A stretch of 45,492 nucleotides of DNA from contig JAEUGW010000029.1 of assembly GCA_016795565.1 (NCBI GenBank), forward strand, positions 1-45,492, in the 5' to 3' direction. Every line of letters begins with the position of its first letter. Within the stretch, counting starts at the first letter, position 1. The notes under the pieces are model-generated. The model was not told where the DNA came from. It saw only the letters and a list, made by a program, of their open reading frames with translations, and searched no databases. Source of the stretch: Opitutaceae bacterium (GTDB lineage Bacteria; Verrucomicrobiota; Verrucomicrobiia; Opitutales; Opitutaceae). This document shows positions 40,245-45,492 of this stretch, one piece after another. Both the position numbers and the translations under genes were made by a program.

Positions 40245-42642
40245 CGGTCCGCAGCGCTTCGGTGGGATTCACGCGGGTTGCCTTATGCGCGGGCAGCCAA
40301 CTCGAGAACAGGCCGATGGCGACGAGGATCACGGAGACGGCGCCGAGGCTGAGCGGGTCGTAGGGTGACACGCCGTAGAGCACGCTGGCGGTCAGGCGGG
40401 CGACGCCGAGGCAGGCGATGAGGCCCACGCCGAGGCCGATGGCCGCAAGCTTGAGGCCCTGGTTGAGCATGAGCTGGCGCACGGAGCCGGCGGTGGCGCC
40501 TAGGGCCATGCGGATGCCGACCTCGCGCGTGCGCTGGCCGACGATGTAGCTCAGCACGCCGTAGAGGCCGATGGCGGCCAGCAGCAGCGCGAGCCCGGCG
40601 AAGATCGAGAGCAGCGTCAGCATGATGCGCTGGTTGGTGACGGTGTTGTCGAAGACCTCGTCCATGGTGCGGACGGCGAAGACGGGGAGAGTGGGCTCGA
40701 TCTCGCGCATGGCGCCGCGGATCGAGTTGCCAAGGGCGGCGGGCTCGACGCTGGTGCGGAGGACGAAGGAAACGAAGCCCGGCGGGACCTGGCGGTAGGG
40801 GCTGTAGAGCTGGACGCGGGTGTCCTGGCCGATGCCGTAGTTCTGCACATGGCCGACGACGCCAATGACGGTGAGGGCCGTGGGGTTGGCGGGGTTGCCC
40901 ATCATGACGCGCTTGCCGATGGGGTCCTGGCCGGCGAAGTGGGTCTCGGCGAACATCGTGTCGATGATGACCACCCGCGGTTCGTCGGCCTTTTCCTGGT
41001 CGGTGAAATACCGGCCGCGGATGAGCGGGATGCGCATGGTCTCGAAGTAGTCGCGGCTGGCGGCGTTGTTCTCGGTGGAGAAGCGCTTGCCCGGGCCGGG
41101 GTCGGCCAAGCCCTCGGGGAGGAAGCTGGTCTGGTTGCCGCCGCCGGACATCGGGAGCGGGTTGGTGAGGGCGACGGAGGTGACGCCCGGCAGGGCGCGC
41201 AGGCGCTCGAGTGCGCGGTCGAGGAGTTGGGCGCGTTTGGCCGGCTCGGACCAGTCGCGGCCGGCCAGACCGTAGCCGAAGGAGAGGATGTGGTCGGTCT
41301 TCAGGCCGGCGTCGGCGCGGTAGAGGTTGTAGATGGTGCGCATCATCAGGCCGGAGGTGAAGAGCAGCACGAGGGTCAGGGCGAACTCACCCGAGACGAG
41401 GACGGAGCGCCAGCGGGCGTTGACGTGGCCGCCGCCGGTGCGGCCGCCGGCCATGAGGGCCTCGTTGAGGTTGACCTTGGAGCCGGTGAGAGCGGGGACG
41501 AGACCGAAGAGCGTGGTGACGCCCACGCCGACGAGAACGGCGAAGGCGAAGACGGTGCCGTCCATGCTCACCTGGGTGACGAAGGGCGAATTGGGCGGGA
41601 TGAGGGTTTTAATGCCCTGCATGGTGCCGTAACCGACGAGGAGGCCGAGGGCGGTGCCGGCGACGCCGAGGAGGAGGCTCTCGGCGAGCACGAGGCGGAT
41701 GAGCTGGCCGCGGCCGGCGCCGATGGCGGCGCGGACGGCGAACTCGCGGGTGCGGGCGGCGGCGCGGGCGAGCAGGAGGTTGGCGACGTTGGCGCAGGCG
41801 ATCAGCAGCACGCCGAAGGCGGCCCCGAAGGAGATCCATACGGCGGAGCGCTGCTGGCCGATGACGCGGTCAACCAGGCGCTGGACGGAGACGCCGTTGC
41901 CGGTGTTGGAGGCCGGGTATTCCTGTTCGAGCTGTTTGGCGATGGTGCGCAGGTCCGCCATGGCCGCATCGTAGCCGACGCCCGGCTTGAGCCGGCCGAT
42001 GCAGTAAAGGCCCGGATGGTTGCCGCGTTCCATGTTCTGCTCGGCGAAGAGCCCGAACGGCATCCAGACCTCGGGCGTGCCGGTGGGCATGCGGAAGTCG
42101 GCCGGCATGACGCCAACAATGGTGTAGAGCTCGCCGCTGAGGGTGAGCTTCTCGCCCAGCACGCTGTCGCGGGCCCCGAAGGCGCGCCGCCAGAAGCCCT
42201 CGCTGATGAGCACGGTGCGGGCCGCGCCAGGCTTGTCGTCGTCAGCGCCGAACCAGCGCCCGAGGCGCGGGTTCACACCCAGGGCGGGCCACATGTCGGC
42301 GGAGAACTGCGCCCCGCTCACGCGCTCGGTCTCGGCCGGGCCGACGTAGTTGAACGACTGGCCGCGGAAGGCACCGAGGGCGGTGAAGCTCTGCTGCCGC
42401 TGCCGCCAGTCGAGGTAGTTCGGGTAGGACACCGACATGCCCGGCACCTGCTTCGAGTGTTCGCCGATGAAGACGAGGTCCTGCACGGCCGGCAGGGGCA
42501 GCGGGCGGACGAGCATCATGCTCAGGAAGCTGAAGACGCCGGCGTTGGCGCCGATGCCGAGGGCGAGGGTGAGGGCGGCGACGGCGGTGAAGCCGGGGGT
42601 CTTCAGCAAACTACGAAGGGCAAACCTGAGGTCAGCATGCAT
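40240..42642 (-). CDS. ADOP-type ABC permease, copy 4
   Basis: 800 residues, the shortest of the four. It starts MHADLRFALRSLLKTPGFTA and has the periplasmic MacB domain with VSYPNYLDWRQRQQSFTALG and FSADMWPALGVNPRLGRWFG. A central FtsX block follows (LLIACANVANLLLARAAART), then a second periplasmic domain with RIPLIRGRYFTDQEKADEPR and a final block ending LPAHKATRVNPTEALRTE. The end of the gene falls within a heptad array that supplies the TAA. Like copy 3 it is preceded by an in-frame leader ORF. It lies downstream of the ATPase terminator, so it needs its own promoter. Confidence 0.9.
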   Translation of the reverse strand: MHADLRFALRSLLKTPGFTAVAALTLALGIGANAGVFSFLSMMLVRPLPLPAVQDLVFIGEHSKQVPGMSVSYPNYLDWRQRQQSFTALGAFRGQSFNYVGPAETERVSGAQFSADMWPALGVNPRLGRWFGADDDKPGAARTVLISEGFWRRAFGARDSVLGEKLTLSGELYTIVGVMPADFRMPTGTPEVWMPFGLFAEQNMERGNHPGLYCIGRLKPGVGYDAAMADLRTIAKQLEQEYPASNTGNGVSVQRLVDRVIGQQRSAVWISFGAAFGVLLIACANVANLLLARAAARTREFAVRAAIGAGRGQLIRLVLAESLLLGVAGTALGLLVGYGTMQGIKTLIPPNSPFVTQVSMDGTVFAFAVLVGVGVTTLFGLVPALTGSKVNLNEALMAGGRTGGGHVNARWRSVLVSGEFALTLVLLFTSGLMMRTIYNLYRADAGLKTDHILSFGYGLAGRDWSEPAKRAQLLDRALERLRALPGVTSVALTNPLPMSGGGNQTSFLPEGLADPGPGKRFSTENNAASRDYFETMRIPLIRGRYFTDQEKADEPRVVIIDTMFAETHFAGQDPIGKRVMMGNPANPTALTVIGVVGHVQNYGIGQDTRVQLYSPYRQVPPGFVSFVLRTSVEPAALGNSIRGAMREIEPTLPVFAVRTMDEVFDNTVTNQRIMLTLLSIFAGLALLLAAIGLYGVLSYIVGQRTREVGIRMALGATAGSVRQLMLNQGLKLAAIGLGVGLIACLGVARLTASVLYGVSPYDPLSLGAVSVILVAIGLFSSWLPAHKATRVNPTEALRTE

Positions 42643-42732
42643 GATTCAGTTGTGTCGGGAGTGAATGCCAGGCGTCGCCAAGGCTATGGCTGGCTCGTCC
42701 AGTCGCGTGGCGCGACAGGCGAGGAGGGCGAG
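42578..42732. repeat. 155-bp direct repeat, copy B
   Basis: The partner of 39978-40132, about 96 percent identical. It spans the first codons of ADOP copy 4 and its leader. Confidence 0.85.
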
Positions 42733-42747
42733 TCTCAGATCGTTCAT
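42646..42747 (-). CDS. In-frame leader ORF upstream of ADOP copy 4
   Basis: 33 codons from the ATG at 42747 to the TGA at 42646-42648, then ATC and the ADOP start at 42642. It begins MNDLRLALLACRATRLDEP and ends PGIHSRHN. Compared with the leader of copy 3, the frame, the stop and the single-codon spacer are kept despite base changes. The first codons lie outside the near-identical repeat and still encode the M-x-D-L-R-L start. Confidence 0.4.
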   Translation of the reverse strand: MNDLRLALLACRATRLDEPAIALATPGIHSRHN

Positions 42748-42799
42748 GGGCGTTATCAGTGTGGGGCGAAGGGCGCGGGCCGGAACGGGAGACGGGAAT

Positions 42800-42820
42800 A
42801 ACGCGGCCGGAGGCCGCGTT
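42800..42820. repeat. Single REP-like hairpin (GCGGCCGGAGGCCGC)
   Basis: A perfect 9-bp stem AACGCGGCC/GGCCGCGTT with loop GGA, followed by TCACC. It has the same half unit as the pair in the metal permease gene at 9421-9487. Confidence 0.7.
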
Positions 42821-42845
42821 TCACCTTCGGGCGAACTGGACTAAA

Positions 42846-42877
42846 CAAAAAAAGGCGCGCCGGGTTGCGGCGCGCCT
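42846..42877 (-). terminator. Factor-independent terminator of the adaptor/ATPase unit
   Basis: Read leftward, the stem AGGCGCGCC (42869-42877) pairs with GGCGCGCCT (42853-42861) around a seven-base loop. The transcript then has a run of about seven U residues (42847-42853). It starts nine bases after the ATPase stop. It separates the adaptor/ATPase transcript from the ADOP genes. Confidence 0.88.
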
Positions 42878-42885
42878 GGGGGAAC

Positions 42886-43596
42886 TCAGTGGGCGGAGCC
42901 GGCTTCGACCTGCTCCTCGACGACGCGGCCGTCGAACACGTGGATGGTGCGCTCGGCGTGGCGCGCGAAGCGGGTGTCGTGCGTGACCATGACGATGGTG
43001 GAGCCGGCGCGGTGCAGCGAGTGGAGGAGCTCCATCACGGCGTCGCCGTTCTTCGAGTCGAGGTTGCCGGTGGGCTCGTCGGCGAGCAGCACGGCCGGGG
43101 AGCCGGCGAGGGCGCGGGCGACCGCGACGCGCTGCTGTTGACCGCCGGAGAGTTGCGAGGGCAGGTGCTTGGCGCGGTGGCCCATGCCGACCTTCTCGAG
43201 GGCCTCGGTGACGCGGGTCTTGCGCTCGCTGGCGGGCATGCCGCGGTAGGTGAGCGGGAGCTCGACGTTCTCATAGACCGTGAGGTCGCCGATGAGGTTG
43301 AAGGACTGGAAAATGAAGCCGATCTCGCGGTTGCGGATGCGGGCGCGCTCGGGGAGCGTGAGGCCCTGGACGGGGCGGCCGTTGAGGATGTAGGTGCCGT
43401 CGGTCGGCGTGTCGAGGAGGCCGAGGATGGAGAGCAGGGTGGACTTGCCGCAGCCCGAGGGGCCGGCGATGGAGACATACTCGCCCTTGCGGATGTCCAT
43501 GTGGATGCCGGAGAGGGCGTGGGTTTCGACCTCGTCGGTGAGGAAGACCTTGGTGACGCCTTCGAGTTTGATGAGGGACGGATTTTCGGTGGTCAT
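42886..43596 (-). CDS. ABC transporter ATP-binding protein (LolD/MacB type)
   Basis: A 236-residue ATPase. Walker A is GPSGCGKST at about residues 40-48, the Q-loop GFIFQSFNLIGDLTVYENVE, the signature LSGGQQQRVAVARAL, Walker B AVLLADEPTGNLDS and the switch MVTHD. The Q-x-F-N-L and ADEPTGNLD forms mark the MacB/LolD/FtsE group, which drives mechanotransmission-type permeases with FtsX folds. The four ADOP permeases downstream are the natural partners. It follows the HlyD adaptor gene by 237 bp and is ended by a strong terminator at 42846-42877. Confidence 0.9.
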   Translation of the reverse strand: MTTENPSLIKLEGVTKVFLTDEVETHALSGIHMDIRKGEYVSIAGPSGCGKSTLLSILGLLDTPTDGTYILNGRPVQGLTLPERARIRNREIGFIFQSFNLIGDLTVYENVELPLTYRGMPASERKTRVTEALEKVGMGHRAKHLPSQLSGGQQQRVAVARALAGSPAVLLADEPTGNLDSKNGDAVMELLHSLHRAGSTIVMVTHDTRFARHAERTIHVFDGRVVEEQVEAGSAH

Positions 43597-43668
43597 GGGG
43601 AGTGTGGGCGGGTGGGGGAGTTGTGGGTTACTAACACGCCGGGAGGGGGCGCGGTTACGGGAAATTGC

Positions 43669-43837
43669 CTGATTTTCGATTTTTGATTCTCGATTTTCGA
43701 TTGGCCCCGATGAGCCTAGTCGGATTTCTCCGCATCGGTGGCGACGAGCAGGGTCAGCAGGGAAAGGACAAGAACGGGGAAGAGCATGGCGGTGGGCGCG
43801 TTAAATCGAAAATCGAGAATCAAAAATCGAAAATCAG
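43669..43837. repeat. Perfect 34-bp inverted repeat built of GATTTTC heptads
   Basis: The arms 43669-43702 and 43804-43837 are exact inverted copies (34 of 34) around a 101-bp spacer. Each consists of heptads GATTTTC, GATTTTT, GATTCTC, GATTTTC. The adaptor's TGA stop (43834-43836) lies in the right arm. The spacer carries the micro-ORF at 43716-43787. Confidence 0.9.
43716..43787 (-). CDS. Candidate hydrophobic micro-ORF within the inverted repeat
   Basis: 23 codons, ATG at 43787 to TAG at 43716-43718: MLFPVLVLSLLTLLVATDAE, then KSD. It reads as one membrane helix with an acidic tail. It occupies most of the 101-bp spacer between the arms of the perfect inverted repeat, between the adaptor and the ATPase genes. 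There is no evident Shine-Dalgarno sequence, and short open frames are frequent in GC-rich DNA, so it may be accidental. Confidence 0.25.
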   Translation of the reverse strand: MLFPVLVLSLLTLLVATDAEKSD

Positions 43838-45087
43838 TTCAGCCGGATGCGGTCGTTGGAGTCCCACTGGGACATGTCGGAGAGGATAACGCGGTCGCCG
43901 GGCGCGAGGCCGCTGAGGATCTCGATGGTGTTGACGGAGCTGCGGCCGAGCTGGACCTGGGTGCGGACGGCGTCGTTGGTGTCGGCGGCGAGCTTGAAGA
44001 TGCCGACGGTGCTCTTCTCCTGGCCGAAGGCCGGGCGGCCGACGTAGATGACGTCGTTGAGGCGCTCGAGCTCGATCGTGCCGTCAACCGAAAGGTCGGG
44101 GCGCGAGCCGCGCGGGAGCTCGTTGGCGATGGTGACGTCCACCAGGACGGTGCCGTTCTGGACGGCGGGATCGATGCGGGAGACCTTGCCCTCGACGATG
44201 CCGTTGCGGGTGTCGATCTGGGCGACCTGGCCGAAGGCGATGTCGCGGGCTTGGGTCTCGGCGATGCGGATCTCGGCCTTGAGCTTGGAGGGGTCGGCGA
44301 CGCGGGCGATGTTGGTGCCCGGCTGGACCTGGGCGCCGACCTCGACGGGGAGGGCGGAAAGGACGCCGGACATCGGCGCGCGGACCTTGAGGGCGTCAAG
44401 CTCCTCGTTGCGGAGGTCGGCGAGGGAGCGGAGGCGCTCGACCTCGGCTTCCTGCACGGCGAGTTGGGGCTTGATGGAATCCTTGGCGAAGGCGTAGCGC
44501 TTCTGCTCGATGTCGTTGTTGGTGGCTCCGTCGGCGGCGTTGGCCTGGGCGAGCTTGAGATCGAGCTCGGAGACGAGGCCGTCGCGGAAGAGCTCTTGCT
44601 GCACATCGGCGCGGAGCTTGGTGGTTTCGTAATTGGATTTGGCACGGGCGGCGGTGGCCTCGGCCTGGAGGAGGGTGCTCTCGAGGGTCATGCGCTGGCT
44701 GGCCAGCTGGGCCTCGGCGGCGAGGAGCTGGGAGCGGGCGTTGGCGGCGGCGGAGACGACGTCGGGATTGCTCAGCTCCAGGATGAGGCTGCCCGGCTCG
44801 ACGACGGCGCCGGGGCGGAGGATGATCTTGTCCACGCGGCCTTGGGTGCGGGCGGCGATCCAGCGGATCTCCTCGGGGACGAGGGTGCCGAGGCCGCGGA
44901 CTTGGCGGACCATGGGGCCGCGCTTGACGGTGTCGATCCACACGAGGTTGCGCTCGACCGTGGGGGCGGCGGGCTTGAGCTTGGCCAGCCCGATGGTGAT
45001 GCCGATCAGGACGACGCCGGCGACGGAGGCGTAGATGATGCGCTTGCGGCGTTTTTCCTTGGCGGCGTTGGGGCGGGCGATGTCCAT
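43834..45087 (-). CDS. Periplasmic adaptor protein (HlyD/MacA/RND adaptor family)
   Basis: A 417-residue membrane-fusion protein. One N-terminal anchor (IIYASVAGVVLIGITIGLA, about residues 19-37) precedes a lipoyl/barrel-sandwich half (KRGPMVRQVRGLGTLVPEEI, PGAVVEPGSLILELSNPDVV). A long coiled-coil hairpin (about residues 115-215) follows, then the second lipoyl half (VRAPMSGVLSALPVEVGAQV) and the beta-barrel and membrane-proximal parts (GIVEGKVSRIDPAVQNGTVL, VDVTIANELP). It would bridge an inner-membrane ABC permease and a TolC-type channel, which is not present here. It is first of the leftward unit with the ATPase. Its stop codon lies in the 34-bp inverted repeat. Confidence 0.9.
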   Translation of the reverse strand: MDIARPNAAKEKRRKRIIYASVAGVVLIGITIGLAKLKPAAPTVERNLVWIDTVKRGPMVRQVRGLGTLVPEEIRWIAARTQGRVDKIILRPGAVVEPGSLILELSNPDVVSAAANARSQLLAAEAQLASQRMTLESTLLQAEATAARAKSNYETTKLRADVQQELFRDGLVSELDLKLAQANAADGATNNDIEQKRYAFAKDSIKPQLAVQEAEVERLRSLADLRNEELDALKVRAPMSGVLSALPVEVGAQVQPGTNIARVADPSKLKAEIRIAETQARDIAFGQVAQIDTRNGIVEGKVSRIDPAVQNGTVLVDVTIANELPRGSRPDLSVDGTIELERLNDVIYVGRPAFGQEKSTVGIFKLAADTNDAVRTQVQLGRSSVNTIEILSGLAPGDRVILSDMSQWDSNDRIRLN

Positions 45088-45356
45088 GCGGTGTAAGTTA
45101 CCGCGCCCAATTGCAATGCGCGTGCCAACCGAGATGTGGAGCTTTAAGCTGTTGGCTGTAAGCTCTAAGCGAAACCGGCCTTGGAAGAGAATATACCGCT
45201 CCAGAGCGAAGCCGGGATGCAGGCGTCCCGGGAATGGGACGCTACTGAAGATGACTCACTTGGGCACGGGGTTGGCCTTTCTTCATTTTGAGTGAAGCTC
45301 AGTCAACTCGCTCAACTTCGACGAAAGAATCCGTCCTGGTTGAAGCAGCCAGCCGC
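45088..45356. other. Gene-free region upstream of the adaptor gene
   Basis: About 270 bp with no gene. It should contain the promoter of the adaptor/ATPase unit, but none was recognised. It includes one four-unit heptad array, TTTAAGC, TGTTGGC, TGTAAGC, TCTAAGC (45143-45170), of the same kind as at 40161-40244. The inverted repeat CAGGCGTCCC/GGGACGCTACTG follows near 45220-45247. Confidence 0.5.
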
Positions 45357-45492
45357 TGAAGTGGACCCCGAAAACTGGACAGGTCGGATCGATAACCCAA
45401 CCATCGAGAAACGATCCGCATGTCCAAAACACGACGCCACCACAGTCCTGAGTTCAAAGCCAAAGTAGCGCTGGAGGCCCTCAAGGGCATCG
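45357..45492 (+). mobile_element. Left end of an IS3-family insertion sequence (cut by window edge)
   Basis: TGAAGTGGACCCCGAAAACT at 45357-45376 has the 5'-TG and the GTGGACCCC pattern of IS3-family terminal repeats. The orfA start follows 43 bp later. The rest of the element, including the right end and target duplication, is outside the window. Confidence 0.75.
45420..45492 (+). CDS. IS3-family transposase OrfA, N-terminal fragment
   Basis: Partial, open at the window end. It reads MSKTRRHHSPEFKAKVALEA, then LKGI, the typical beginning of an IS3-family OrfA helix-turn-helix domain (R-x-x-H-S-P-E-F-K-A-x-V-A-L-E-A). It normally needs a -1 frameshift with OrfB to make transposase; that part is not visible. 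Confidence 0.85.
   Translation, partial: MSKTRRHHSPEFKAKVALEALKGI

Noticed and set aside
34815..42801. Very long open frames on the plus strand opposite the ADOP genes (for example 827, 970 and 650 codons)
   Set aside because: Their translations are dominated by E, G, A, D and R with no domain or membrane pattern. The minus strand encodes clear full-length permeases. They are codon-bias shadows of GC-rich genes.
1..45492. tRNA, rRNA and CRISPR arrays
   Set aside because: No cloverleaf with CCA end, no rRNA segments and no regularly spaced direct repeats with unique spacers were seen. The hexad/heptad arrays are contiguous and far too short to be CRISPR.

Overview
The window is GC-rich bacterial chromosomal DNA. 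It has tightly packed operons, many ATGA/GTGA start-stop overlaps, and four tandem ADOP-type (MacB/FtsX-like) permeases of about 800-855 residues. It also has a complete TroABCD-like metal ABC operon, a two-subunit IorAB-type molybdenum hydroxylase, a family-B DNA polymerase and a very rich set of intergenic palindromic repeats. Together these suggest a Verrucomicrobiota member, most likely Opitutaceae (Opitutus/Lacunisphaera type). This placement is inference from gene content and style, because no rRNA gene is present.

Layout. (1) 1-1366: no credible gene, lower GC, with several hairpins and repeat elements. (2) 1430-3360: an MFS transporter and a secreted protein with two TonB C-terminal-like domains. 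(3) 3418-10645: a manganese/iron homeostasis locus. mntR and a fused two-domain ABC permease read leftward. An outer-membrane barrel gene, a metal-binding protein, an ATPase, two permeases and a small membrane protein read rightward. An MntR-box-like palindrome and a perfect TATAAT lie between them. (4) 10664-14512: a leftward three-gene purine nucleoside unit: exported NUP-family protein, NCS2 base permease, exported adenosine deaminase. (5) 14602-20053: an amidohydrolase, an amidase, an NMT1/THI5-type ABC importer and a RidA-like protein. (6) 20120-24781: argA with an anchored hypothetical protein, then proS-clpS-hypothetical. (7) 24871-29105: a 6S RNA gene with its promoter, a small membrane protein, the family-B polymerase and a polytopic membrane protein. 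(8) 29116-31835: the molybdenum hydroxylase pair. (9) 32023-45087: a leftward export locus made of an HlyD-type adaptor, a LolD/MacB-type ATPase (ended by a strong terminator) and four ADOP permeases. (10) 45357-end: the left end of an IS3-family element, cut by the window edge.

The most unusual aspect is how repeats and genes are interwoven. Three copies of one paired-hairpin (REP/BIME-like) family show compensatory stem changes. Another pair encodes the C-terminus of a permease. Several repeats carry the stop codons of adjoining genes. The export locus has a distinctive kind of spacer: short tandem hexad or heptad arrays arranged as inverted pairs, with a different repeat unit in different spacers. 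Two of the ADOP genes are preceded by nearly identical in-frame leader ORFs. A 23-codon hydrophobic ORF sits inside a perfect 34-bp inverted repeat.

Functionally, the metal locus reads as MntR-controlled Mn/Fe import. The purine cluster suggests that nucleosides are processed outside the cytoplasm before base uptake. The export locus suggests macrolide/lipoprotein-type MacAB-like traffic, in which several permeases may share one ATPase and adaptor.
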